Notes under the pieces: generated by a model
Databases searched by the model: none
What the model was told of the DNA's origin: nothing
The model's input: only the letters and a program-made list of their open reading frames with translations
Assembly (NCBI GenBank): GCA_036429605.1
Contig: JAVFKD010000016.1
Coordinates: 3,968,001-4,032,000 of the forward strand
Direction: 5' to 3'
Origin: Cladobotryum mycophilum
Lineage: Eukaryota > Ascomycota > Sordariomycetes > Hypocreales > Hypocreaceae
Length of the DNA stretch: 64,000 bases
Shown: positions 48,101 to 58,300 of the stretch, piece after piece
Numbering within the stretch: the first letter of the stretch is position 1
How the letters are laid out: the number at the start of each line of letters is the position of its first letter
Program-made: the position numbers and the translations under genes

Positions 48101-49720
48101 GGCAGTCAGAGCGGACCTTTAGCGTCTGAATCTTATCGGATATTGCAACAAAGAATATCTGATATTTCCCCAGCGGGGGGAACTGAGTTGTCTAGTGTAG
48201 AGGACACCGTGTGGATAAAAGATTGCTATCAGAAAGCTATGAGAGATTTATTCACCACCACTGGACGCGGTCCTAGTCATACCTCACCCCTGGATCCTTG
48301 GGAGAGAAAGAATAATCTGGATGACGAAGGATTCAAGAACCTGAAGCTGGATAGTCTAGAGAATGGACAAACGAGAATTCTTAAGGCGATCACCTTGCGT
48401 GACAGATTCAACATTGTTGGGTCTAGCAGAAGGACAAGATTGCGGCTCTTGAGATGGGCCATCGAGTCAGGCTGCCTAGGTCTGGTTGAAGATATTTGGG
48501 CCGGAGAACAAAAAGACGACGTGGACGAGGGAATGAAACCCGAGAGCGCATTCATTGGTGGCTCAGACGAAGTATTCTGGGCCGTCGCCAGTCCCAAAGT
48601 TCATCCAAATACAATTGATATTGTTGAATTCCTTATCAGTGGCGTCGCCATCGATATCGGAAAACCACTGAATATACCAACAATGTCAACGGACAAATCA
48701 CAACTGGTAGTAGTCGCTTGGATGGACAGCCAACACGAAACGCCTATGCAAGATCAATACAAAAGGTTTGGCAGTGCATTAGCAGCAGCGGCAGTAATTA
48801 GCGACACCAATATACTACGCCTGCTTGTCGAAAAGGGACGTGACGATATAAATCGCCCACTGCATTCGGGGAAGCATGGAAACGCCTTGGCGGCCGCATT
48901 ATACGGAGCCAGCACGGAGAAGTTCAAATATCTCCTCGATTCTTATTGCAAGACGAAGCAAAGCAAGCTTCGGCACTCCTTTGACGACAACGATAGCGAC
49001 TATCTGGGCATCGAATTCAAAGTTGGCGACTTTGGGAATCTACTAATCGCTGCCTCGTACTGGGGTCGGGCGGATTGCGTGAAGCTCATATGGAACTCTG
49101 AGAGAACGCTTCGCAAGGCCAGAGGGGGCAAGATGAAAATCGATAAGGGGAATTTGTGGAATGAGCATTCACCCTCTCGATCCGTAACAAGAAGCCGGAC
49201 GAGTAGTATACAGCGCAATAAATCGGATCCTCCTCTCTCATCCACCATAAAAGGCAGGTTGAGTATACTTGAATCAAACAATTTGGAGGTGAAAGTCCCA
49301 TCGCCAGAGGCACGACGCTCATTCAACTTCGAAAGAGGTAGGGGCCATGGTGGTGATTTTCCACTATTGGACAGCTCCCCAAGGGGCAGGGAATGGCCCA
49401 GCTCTAAGCAGATAAGGCCAAACACCGGTGTATCAAACAATACGAAAGGCGTAAGCAAAGGGATAGACACAAACGCCGGGGACGCGCCGTCCGTTCGGAT
49501 CGACCGGCCCGAGCCTCGATTGAGAGTGAATGATGTGGTCACTTACGGGAGGTTTCGAACCGCCATGGAGGCAGCGGAGACTCCTCTTTCGGAAGAGGAT
49601 GAGAAACGGGCAAAAATAACATTTCATCATAATAAGGTTGAGGTGGCGGAGATACTGAAGAAATGGATCGAAGAGGATGAAGAAGAGGAAAAGTCACAGT
49701 TACCTGATCCCCAGATTTGA
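45161..49720 (+). CDS. large membrane protein with ankyrin-like C-terminal repeats
   Basis: Single exon of 4560 nt, 1519 aa. ATG 45161 is chosen because CACC precedes it and it opens a signal-like sequence (MIMMLSWCLAVLLM, then PPPVAALFGNA). The open frame extends about 15 codons upstream without another ATG. Hydrophobic segments follow: SIAPLGILTVIVSVIRVCGG near 75-95, YLRIACIAGVLLQGSSFAF near 270, LLPFFVLFISGSLMLQFGMW near 310 and FVLVAILFSFVGWICQFIGA near 410. The middle (500-1100) is soluble and helical. The end holds ankyrin-like units (FGSALAAAAVISDTNILRLL, GNALAAALYGASTEKFKYLL, GNLLIAASYWGRADCVKLIW) and a disordered Ser/Arg region. Similar uncharacterised proteins occur across Sordariomycetes. 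Function unknown; I infer a membrane scaffold or sensor. Intact. Confidence 0.8.
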   Translation: MIMMLSWCLAVLLMPPPVAALFGNATVPDFWDDFSNNIASDLAPLISLFGEDVTKQFLSGSIHMLDGVLFSIAPLGILTVIVSVIRVCGGSLLKSLVGRSWEPHGQAEVELCSSTSPDVCELWSNGGICRVFGRPRILEFVISLDIKSNDLYPFKDGFNQGQPVCGIKFPKEALNKKDDRSDARFGNWEDVTPGESTWSGWYKEILEWIILDMVPKRRKQTDNATTSAGVRGDIEADPPRQDSSSPGDDELATYPNLTLNIARLSSRMVERYLRIACIAGVLLQGSSFAFTTWVTWFRPSVYDHYNGKELLPFFVLFISGSLMLQFGMWLSSLLIDFNSTERRFANPNKEGSKDNKKTVMVWLQPGGQRVGDQEFSAFAFAKPADEYINSWRSININRKVPKIFVLVAILFSFVGWICQFIGARGLHSTVALYQLGCTVLMSIIRAFIRSNGLEEKKNMLYKKNVEGCELDWFAHHITKTIKDESKFQSTIVKHGEFKEAMGHCGERLPHELTSVVPLMSMIDAADAFASRCHNLKLETHSMPLSGGLNCEIIIRPDGGIVRLERTEEDPGGLNVFRRACQSVMTTIESSNGVISGVSLKRELKELIETSDGTKDSSEEEKLPNLSSLIIRIRSRLAYLTSESAQSRDQAWNTAIRDVATQLKLCMQTAADYVFSHTLVISAKTNKDAIFWTAVCKQNYPKEPQEDLICFSMFRENGKWSIDADYLEAVISLLYYSMEQEASRNPQMHIKHTDFMQKRFVLERHSEVDIEQFLQYWMQRLNYSRELAPATVGRSNLSIPITLKCVSNEFTDTASGDDQGGLPKHEMISMKASSSMLQLIAQDIFTIFMDRMSLLMEQVLPQPDMRFFDLVETTNLISSDVRARVNRHIESLVGILVSAGIATREEALMTIIPCLFDRGKLSGVYDLINGLIFQANRLKRKQKFREGERIIQGLLDLHLPVLNPRLVFSLCELYRSDFRQTGSQSGPLASESYRILQQRISDISPAGGTELSSVEDTVWIKDCYQKAMRDLFTTTGRGPSHTSPLDPWERKNNLDDEGFKNLKLDSLENGQTRILKAITLRDRFNIVGSSRRTRLRLLRWAIESGCLGLVEDIWAGEQKDDVDEGMKPESAFIGGSDEVFWAVASPKVHPNTIDIVEFLISGVAIDIGKPLNIPTMSTDKSQLVVVAWMDSQHETPMQDQYKRFGSALAAAAVISDTNILRLLVEKGRDDINRPLHSGKHGNALAAALYGASTEKFKYLLDSYCKTKQSKLRHSFDDNDSDYLGIEFKVGDFGNLLIAASYWGRADCVKLIWNSERTLRKARGGKMKIDKGNLWNEHSPSRSVTRSRTSSIQRNKSDPPLSSTIKGRLSILESNNLEVKVPSPEARRSFNFERGRGHGGDFPLLDSSPRGREWPSSKQIRPNTGVSNNTKGVSKGIDTNAGDAPSVRIDRPEPRLRVNDVVTYGRFRTAMEAAETPLSEEDEKRAKITFHHNKVEVAEILKKWIEEDEEEEKSQLPDPQI

Positions 49721-49958
49721 AATGCTTGTCCTGTATTGACATCGACGGATGAAATGGCAAGTTCTTATTATACAGGAGTAAAAACAGATTGACTATTATT
49801 GTCCTTTGGAGAGAAAGGCTTAGGATTTGGACTTTGTGATATGCACGGTGATGGTCTGTCCATTTTTAGTATTTTTGCATATGAACAAAGATGTTTCTTT
49901 TCTTTCCAACTTGGATTGTGAGATTGTTGTTGACGCCATACACCGAATTCTGATATTG

Positions 49959-51062
49959 TTAATCGATTCTTTCCGACGAGCTTTCCTCCCTGACAGTCAC
50001 CTCGTGATGCGGAAGTTTCCATTCGTGATCTGCCATCCAACGATGCATCCCCTTGCTAATAATTGACTCCATAAAACAAGCTCGAAAGTCTGCATTGCTC
50101 GATGATTGTACAAGTGTCATCCATGCCGCCGCTTGTGATGAGCGGACCTGAAGGGACATGATGTATGTCTCTCTATCTTTCTGAATAACGGGACTCAATG
50201 GTAGGAGAGGAGGCTCGGGACGAAGAAATCGCGGAATCCCAGCGGCCAGTTGGATCGGCGTCTTGGAAGCAAACCCCCAGTCGATGATACTTCCATATAT
50301 TAATAGTGTATATAGAGCTGTGCATCGCATTCCTCACTTACCCTGTAATCTTTTGTTCTGAGTTTATGATTATGTTCCGCGGCGATAAATCGCCGTGATC
50401 CATGGCAAATGGTGCTTCATTTAACTGGGGATATAGCACGCCTGGAAGTCGGTATTTCTGATCAAAACAGTCCTTCTCCGTCAACTCTGGGAGGCGTCCA
50501 TTGCGAATTCGACGAACTTTGCTGTCTATTATTCTCTCAAACTCCTCTGTAGCGGTTATATCCCCTAATATTATCAGCAAATCATATGAATAAAAGGGAG
50601 AATGCCAGCAATACTCTGCTCTTTTGTACACTCAATAAGTGACTGCTGGATTGATGCTATTTGGCTCAAGATCATATCGCGAATGGGCCGTGCTGGAAAC
50701 TCAGAGGACCACTGAAGCTGCGTGCCCAGAATCCATGTCAATGCGACGAATGGTGTTCCGATTTCATTCTCAAACATGAGGCTAGAGCCTTGAGGCTTCG
50801 CCGCCCACCGAAATCCCCTCCTCTCAAGCTCCTGGACAACCCTTACTTCACCTTGGAGTTGACTGATGATGACGTTTGGTGGAGTAACTTGGGCAAAAAG
50901 CGGTATCCGCACAGCCCAACTCTCGCCATCTGAAAAGTCTACCTTGAAGACCTGACATTGACCACCCTGAAAATGCGTGTCCAAGACTGGAGTTTTGCCA
51001 TCAGGGCGAAGTCGAGAAACAGCGGCGAGTAGGTTCTCTGAGGTGAAGTTTGGTGCTTGCAT
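49959..51062 (-). CDS. APH-family phosphotransferase (aminoglycoside/choline kinase-like)
   Basis: Exons, from 5' to 3' on the minus strand: 50615-51062, 50342-50564 and 49959-50289; 1002 nt, 333 aa. The kinase-like fold shows an N-lobe (QCQVFKVDFSDGESWAVRIP), the catalytic loop MDHGDLSPRNIIIN with Asp and Asn, and the metal-binding IIDWGFAS, split by intron 2. Fungal members of this expanded family phosphorylate small molecules or are unassigned; aminoglycoside resistance is not implied. Introns: 50565-50614 (GTATTG donor) and 50290-50341 (GTAAGT donor). The start at 51060-51062 (MQAPNFTSENLLAAVS) fits the family. Intact. Confidence 0.85.
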
Positions 51063-51858
51063 TTTATGTTCAGGAAGTGCAACCGGTTGTAAACTGAATA
51101 GACTGGCGTAGCTACAATGACTTGGACTGTGTAAAATGCTAGCGAGTTTCGTTTGGCGGCGAGAAACAAGAAAACGAGGAGTTTCCTGGGGATGAACTCT
51201 TCAAAGCGTCCCGGAGGTCTACTACTACATCTGCAACCAACAGCCTGCTTACAGTAGTGGATCTTTGGTGTGCGTTGCTACCCTACCTTCGGGGGGACTT
51301 GCTGAACCAAAGCCAGCCTAACGTCTCTAGTAATGGATGCCTGCAGTAGGACGGTACTAAGTAGATAGTGACCCATGGATTAAATGGTGTGCCAGATATG
51401 GCTGCTGAAATTCACCCACGTTCCCATACCTTGGAAGTTAAACCAAGGGGTGTTGGTCATCACTTTAGAATCGGGCAAAGTTTAGGCCGAGGTGTTCAGG
51501 ATGCATGCAACACAAGACAGAAATGGAATATATTTCACGACACTTTTGTTAGAGTTGCACTATGGTGTTTAACGAGCGACGTATGTTTGTTTGCTATGTA
51601 ACGAGCGGCAGACTGACAGCTCACTAAATTGAAGACTCACTCAACGACCCCCACCATAATGGACAGAAGCCTAGCCGTTATGATTCCAACACCATCCCGG
51701 AATGAAGATGTTGGGCAGAAAAAAGGTGTGACTACGGTTAGCGAGCAGGCATCTAGACGGTAAGAACATGTCGGTTGTGTGAGTGGTCGCTGGCGTAATC
51801 GTCACAGAAGCATCTGCAGCCTCGTTTCCACACTGGTTCGGAGAAGAACCAGGCTGTA
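51063..51858. other. intergenic, no supported gene
   Basis: About 800 bases between two minus-strand genes. It should hold the APH-like gene promoter. Short frames only. Confidence 0.4.
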
Positions 51859-52461
51859 TCAACCGCCTTCAAGGTCTTTGGCCACTATTTTCGAAGCTGA
51901 GTTAGTGTTCCCACACTGTTCAAATCGTCCAAGGGGGTCAGGATCACATACATCGGCAGGCTTCAGATTGATGTTGGCTCTTCCAACCGTGATTTCACAC
52001 AAGCCGTTGAAATCATCCCCTGGATACAAACAGAGGCCAAACACCTCAGTGGCCCCGTAACTTTCGAGCAAGGCCTTGAACTTCTGGATGAAGAGAAGCT
52101 CGTCTTCCCCCATGGTGAAATTTCCAGCCTCGGAGTAGCGAAACTCAGTTGGTTTGAGTTCTCCGTTGGCGGAGAATGCCCATATACATGGCTGCGGAGC
52201 ACTCAGTCCTCTATCCGGACCTTGCCAGGGAACAGAAGTGCCGTCGTAATCAACAAGCTTCTCACCCGGCGCAAGATCAAAATGGCGGTGGATCATGGTC
52301 AGCCCAAACTTGCGGTCCATACCGTGCTCAACAAAGAAATCTTTGAACACATTCTTGACCAGCTCGTCGCCGTCCAGATTGCTGAAGTTCGCACGGACGG
52401 CTTCGAGACTTGGCAGACTCTGGAAGTGAGAAACGGAGTATTCCCCGACAGCAACAGCCAT
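51859..52461 (-). CDS. hypothetical protein, 200 aa
   Basis: Single exon from MAVAVGEYSVSHFQSLPSLE. Family not named, but the sequence looks like a real globular protein: LTMIHRHFDLAPGEKLVDYD, GTSVPWQG, CIWAFSANGELKPTEFRYS, EVFGLCLYPGDDFNGLCEIT, GRANINLKPADV. His-rich and Asp-rich motifs (HRHFDL) could bind metal. No signal peptide or membrane segment. The stop at 51859-51861 follows AKDLEGG; a downstream exon cannot be excluded. Such small proteins are common as lineage-specific genes in filamentous ascomycetes. Confidence 0.6.
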   Translation of the reverse strand: MAVAVGEYSVSHFQSLPSLEAVRANFSNLDGDELVKNVFKDFFVEHGMDRKFGLTMIHRHFDLAPGEKLVDYDGTSVPWQGPDRGLSAPQPCIWAFSANGELKPTEFRYSEAGNFTMGEDELLFIQKFKALLESYGATEVFGLCLYPGDDFNGLCEITVGRANINLKPADVCDPDPLGRFEQCGNTNSASKIVAKDLEGG

Positions 52462-53577
52462 GATTATCGTTCAAAGAAACTGTGAGGGGTGGAAGGGTAG
52501 ATTGGGGGTAATGTTCAAGTAGTAAATTCTGTTGATGAGGAAGCTTGTGGTAAGAAATGAGCAAATGTACGAGGAGTGCTTGCTAATATTTATACTCATC
52601 TCTAGAGATACATACCTACTGCTTCATATGCTCGCATTACATTTACTTTCACAAGCATCACTCTCGTATTCTTGTTCTTCTTTTTGGTGAGGCGTATTCC
52701 TGGTTGCAATGAACAGTTGAAGTTTCGCAGTACGGGGACAACGACACACCAATCTTTCCAAGATATTCCGATGAGGCTCATGCTGCATGTAACCGACCCA
52801 ACATGCATATTTCACCTGTAGGGTTACATTCATGAGGCGCATGGAGGTGCCGCAGATGTGTGGTCAATCCTTTAAGAGAGAGGCTGAGTTCTTCATGTAG
52901 GGTACCATGCTCCCGTGGTCAGTCGCAGCGGGTGTCCTAGCTGCCTATGAAGGAGGGTACCGCAACTGTGTGGACAAAATTCGGAATTCTGGAGCTGCTT
53001 AGATTCCCGAAACAGTCTCAAGCAACAGGTAACGATGCATCCATAGACCGTGGAAGTGTTGAGATGGACTCTTCTAGGTTCCTTAAACTGGCTGAAGCGC
53101 GAATGACCCCCGATTGTACTCCAGGCACCAACAGTACCAGAACATGTTAGGTGGTTATGATCCAACACACCAATATCTTTTAACCTGAGTGAAGGCTCTT
53201 CCACATGTAAGATCACGTAACCTTGCGTGGAAGATCACCGTTTAAAAATTGGTAGGCCAGTATTGAGCTCATTTTGACAAACAAGGGGGCTTTTTATGTG
53301 TCAAATGAAAGTATGACCTCAATTAATCTTGCACTTAAATATATGTTCTTCATAGTTTGAATTGTCTGATTTATTTTGATCTTCCACGTTTTAAAATGCA
53401 ATACAGACTTGATGTTATATCTTTCTTCCGGAATGACACGTATTGACTGACCTTGATTAGAGGTTACTCTCTGCACGCCTTCGTAAGTAAGCGACATGTG
53501 TGGCATTTATTGCTATTGACCTTGTAGTTCTACCATCGTCTTTAAATGTAGCACAAATGCGTTGAAGTTTCAAGCCC
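52462..53577. other. intergenic, no supported gene
   Basis: About 1.1 kb, AT-rich toward 53270-53460. No frame with recognisable features. Confidence 0.4.
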
Positions 53578-54478
53578 CTACATCGCCATTGGGAATTTGC
53601 CCAGTTTGACTGTAGCAGCATCGAAATTAGGCAACTCGTCAAAGACCAAGCCCAGGTCTTCTGCTAAGGTAGAGTACTCTTGCTCTGCTGCCGCACTGAC
53701 GAAACACGCGTTGGCCGATGACTCGACCATATCTGTGAACGAGGGTATGGTGGCCGATGGTAGGGAAACCATTTCCGAATACAGATCTTATTCCTCATTA
53801 GTGAAGCCAAGAGGAATGGCTGGTGACACATACCGTTCTCAAGCAGGACAAATGGGTTGTTATCAACTATAGCTTCGTCTTGCCCCATTCGAGCGGGTGC
53901 TTCACATACTGTGTCATTGGTCTCGCTCATTCTTTTTCTGTTTGCCTCTGCAGTATCTAATTGCTCGTCGGTACGACTTTTCAATTCAATACAGGTTTGC
54001 TTCATAAACTCCATTCGCCTCCCTCTCGCATCTTTATGCTCGTCAGCGTGCCGTATGAACTGGCTCGCCAACTTAAAAGTCGCAAAACAGCATACGCAAA
54101 CTTCCTCGCATTCAACATTTGTATTCGAATCATTAGATACGAGGGCTGGAATTGAGGAGCAGAGGGCTTACGGAGTTGATAGTGCCGCCGAAGTTTGGCC
54201 CTCGTTTCGTACCCGCGAGCGTCGTTACATCGTCGATGAGGGCATCGGTGTTTACGTACATTCTCGTCCAAAGTGGCAGCGCCATTAACATCATTTCCAC
54301 GGCAGAGGATTTCTCCATGAACATCGTCACCGTCATCATCGGCGTTGACGTGTATCCGGCTCTTGAGGTATTGAACATAGAGTAAACGTTCGCTTACTCG
54401 GGCATCGTCAACGTGGTGATTCAGCGCCGCAGCCGAGTCAAAATAAGCTGAACAGGCACAGCGAAAGATCTCATTCAT
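53578..54478 (-). CDS. C2H2-type zinc-finger protein, exon structure uncertain
   Basis: Three C2H2-like units read in order on the minus strand: FRCACSAYFDSAAALNHHVD at the N-terminus, then CPHRRCNDARGYETRAKLRR followed by HY, then ECEEVCVCCFATFKLASQFI followed by RHADEH. Such proteins bind nucleic acid. After the third unit comes a charged helix (RMEFMKQTCIELKSRTDEQL), a 47-nt intron (53787-53833, GTATGT) and a final exon ending GKFPMAM. Units two and three are in different frames. The only splice-like segment that joins them in phase without loss is 54146-54171 (GTAAGC to TTCCAG), just 26 nt; a 1-nt or 2-nt indel would also explain it. A longer intron from a GTAAAC donor would delete the second finger. 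With the 26-nt gap the coding length is 828 nt (275 aa). Confidence 0.5.
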
Positions 54479-55399
54479 TATGAGTTGTGGATCATCGATC
54501 GATCACAAACAATTCATCCCGACGGGACTAGTTGCTACGAAAGACCAGTTTTATCGCTTTCTGTTGAGCCTCATTCAAGATCCGACTAGCATGATGGCTC
54601 ATCATCGCCTCCTCCACTAACTGTCCAACCAACACAGCTTCAATGCCTTCTAGGCTTTACCCGATTGATGTTAACCTCTCTACAATAATAAAAATTATCG
54701 ATACGCTAGGCAGAAAGGAATGCGGTCTTCTGGATCCGATCAAGAGTTTACTTCGCCAACATTATCTCAATGTTCACAAACTTCTCGTCGTTCCTAAGCT
54801 TTATTTACAGACAGCTACACGAATGTTGTCATACTACAACTCCAAGTCCAGTCTACACTGAACTGTTTTCCTAAAAAGACTAGAGGTCATCCGTTCATTA
54901 GCAAGTGTGCCCAAGGCTGATTTGTTGGTTACTGTGTTTTGGGTTGTTGGTTGTTAATGGTGGGCGGCGCGTAGATGCTTTCATCTTAAGCGTCCCGTCA
55001 GATACGCCTCAACAGCTAGATTTTTATCACTGAGCCTGCTTGCTCCTGTTGGTATGCTAAATACACCCTCTGACTTACATTCGGTTTGCGCGCTACCATT
55101 ATGGCTTGACATACTTGCACACCCAACAGCAATCCATTACTGTACTTCCAGTCGTATCAATGGAACCAAAATTAGAGCCAACAGTCGACTTTGATCCCTC
55201 CCTAAACTAAAAAGGTTCATGAAGTATCGACACGTGTGGTAGGGACCTTGGTTGCCTCTCCTAAACGGCCTCTTAACTGAGCATAAGTTATAAAAAGTGT
55301 GGTAAGAATGGATAAGCATAAAGTCACTTCTAGGAACGGCAAAAGGATGTTTTTAAGAAATTGTACCATGGCCACACGCTAATCTATCAATCTACCTAC
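54479..55399. other. intergenic, no supported gene
   Basis: About 920 bases between the zinc-finger gene and the 3' end of the helicase fusion gene. A 72-codon frame at 54643-54861 has no recognisable features. Confidence 0.4.
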
Positions 55400-58300
55400 T
55401 CAAACTTTCTCTATCTCAACATCTGACATGTAATGCGACCCTCCAGCGCAACGATACCCCTCCGCCTGCTTAATCCAGTTGAATCCCGCCGGACAAGCCC
55501 CCATCGCCGCCAACCTCGCCTGCTTCTCCATCTCCAGCTTCCGCCGCCTCTCCTCCTCTACAATTTGCCTCACAATCTTCTCCCTGTCGGCATCGCTGGC
55601 CGTCTTTTGGGCCTTCAGGAGCGCGCGGTACTCGTTGTCTCGACGCTCCGCCTCGGTCCTGTCCTTTTGGAGCTGCTCCCAGATTTCGTCGCTGACGCCG
55701 GCGTCGCGGATCGCGGGGCCGAAGCGGGAGTTGTCAACTTTCTCGATTTCGGGGGCGGATTCTGCTGATGGCTCTTCTTCGGCGGTCTCGTGATGCTCCT
55801 CAGTCTTGGTATGGAATGGAAGAGATGTCGAGAACGAGGGTTTAGGCGGGGCAGACTGGTGGAAATTCATTTCTGGGGCCGCTCCTTTGAAGCCCGGTGC
55901 GGAGCCCGTATTTAATCTCCCCTGTCGCTCGTGAAGCATCTTGTCAAGTTCAAGAAGTACTTGGTTCTCCTCTAGCTTGAAACTCTCCACGCTCAAATCA
56001 ACCATTCTAAAGACATTCTTGGCAAGCGTCTCGACATCTCTTGCGCTCGCCCAACCTTCTACGGCGGCAAGGTCTGTGAGTATATCCATAGCATATTTTT
56101 TGAATCCCTTTGATGGGGATTCTAGGCAAGACATATCGAGATCCTTTTTATTAGCCGCCAGTTCAACCTTTCTCTTCTGCAGCAAGTTGATAAGAAGCTG
56201 AAAGCAGGCTTCGGCGCTGAGGGGCGCAAAGTCAACCGTCTCCGGGAATCGGCTTGACAATCCTGGGTTCACCGACAGCAAACGATTGATGTCATTGTCA
56301 TAGCCTGCCAAGATGACGATGAGCTTGCCCTGATACTTTGGCTTTGTGAGCGAGTCGACAATTTCGTCAAGGGCCTCCTTGGCAAAGTGACCCTCGGCAA
56401 GTCGATAGGCTTCATCGATGAGCAAAACCTTTCCAAGTGCACTCTCAAGAACAGCTCGAGTCTTCTGGGCAGTTTGACCGACGTATTGACCGACCAAGTC
56501 AGATGCCGAGCAGTCCCTGACGGCCGCATTGGTAAGGAACCCCATGTCGTAATACACCTTGCCCATCTTTCTCGCAGTCGTACTCTTACCTGTTCCCGGC
56601 GGTCCACGGAAGAGGAAATTAAAGGGGATTTCTTCCTTGACATCCATATCAAGACTCTTTAACTGGCGGACGCGACTCTGGATCTTCTCCAGCATTGCAA
56701 TAATGTCCTCTCGTCCAATATCGTCCTTGAACAGCTGTCGCACGTTGGTGTCCTTTCTTGTGCTTCGGTCGAAATCCTCATCAAAGTCGACGGGCTCCAG
56801 CTGGTTCCTCTTGACCTTGCCACTAGACATGCGCTTCTGGTAGGATAGCTTAGCCTTGCTCAGCAGGTTCTCAACGGCACCACCGTTGCCAAAGTTTGGC
56901 CTGTTGCGCTCGCGAATGAGAACATCGAGGGCAGCTCGCTTCCCTTCTCCCGTAGTAGCAAAGCCGGATGTCTTCAGTTTCAGATCTAAGACCTGTCGCA
57001 GGCCATCATCGTCAAAGTCTTCAAAGACGAACGGGTTGTCCACAGAGAATCGTCGACTTAGTCCGGGATTGACGTTCTGGAACATCTGTTCCATCTGCTC
57101 TTGGTATCCAATCATGATGACGCATCGGTCGTCTCCTGGCACGTTTTGCACCTCGGCGACAATGGTGTCGATGACTCCCGTCTTGTACGGATCCGCTACC
57201 GAGCTCGACCCACCGTAAAGCCCATAGGCTTCGTCGATTACAAGGACCTTGCCGACCGACGCAGCCAGAATGCCTTTGGTATTGGCCTCGGACTGTCCCA
57301 GAACAGAGCCAATGAAATCCGCAGGGGTTCTCACTAAGACTTCACCATTGGACAAGAGGCCAAGGTCTACGAGGATCCGTCCGTACAGCTTGGCCACCGT
57401 CGTCTTTCCGGTTCCAGGGGATCCAAGGAACACTCGATTAAGTGAAAACTCGATAAGAGGTTCCTCGGCTAGCTCTCGCTCATAGTTGGTCTTTAGGGAA
57501 TCGAGCAAAATCTTGGCTTGTTCTTTGACGGCATTGAGTCCAATCATCTGGTTCAACTTTTGCCATGCCTTGCAATTCTCGAGGGCAGCAGACGGCTCCG
57601 GACCAATGATGTCTTCTTTGGTGTAAGAAAAGTCATCTGGAGTCTTACCGGCGCGTCGCTCAGCTCGAACTCGATTCGCTTGCCTCTTCTCCATGTTTGC
57701 TAAAGAGTTCTCGACAGCTCGAGCATTGCCGAACCCTTCTTTGCCCCGGCTTCGACCGACTCTTCGAGAAGCAATGCGGAAGTACAAACCATCCACACCG
57801 TCCTCGATTTTCATCTTGCCATCGTACTTGCGAACCACCTGCATCTCGAGAATTTCACGCAGCTCCTCGTCCGTGTAATCCTCAAACTTCATTTCAATCG
57901 GGAATCGACTGGGGAAACCAGGATTGTGAGCGAAGAATGATTCCATTTGTTTCGCGTAGCCGGCGAGAACAAAGACGACCTTGCCACGAAGATTTTCTAC
58001 CTCGGCGAGTAGATAGTCTAGCACGGCTTTTCCGCCAGGGCTGTTTCCAGAGGAGAGCTGGTATGCTTCATCGATGAAGAAAACACCGCCGCCATTGTCC
58101 TTGATCTCTTCAATCAATTTCTCACAGCCAGGGACGCCGATGCTAGCCAGCTTGGACCCCGTCGTTTCCTTGAAGTCGTCGCCAGCAATGGCCCCAATGC
58201 CAGTGAGGAAGCTTCCCCACAAGCGCGCGACCGTAGTCTTTCCCGTTCCGGGATTTCCAAGCAAGGAGCAGCTCAGTCTCTCCTTGTCCAGCGAGGCGCC

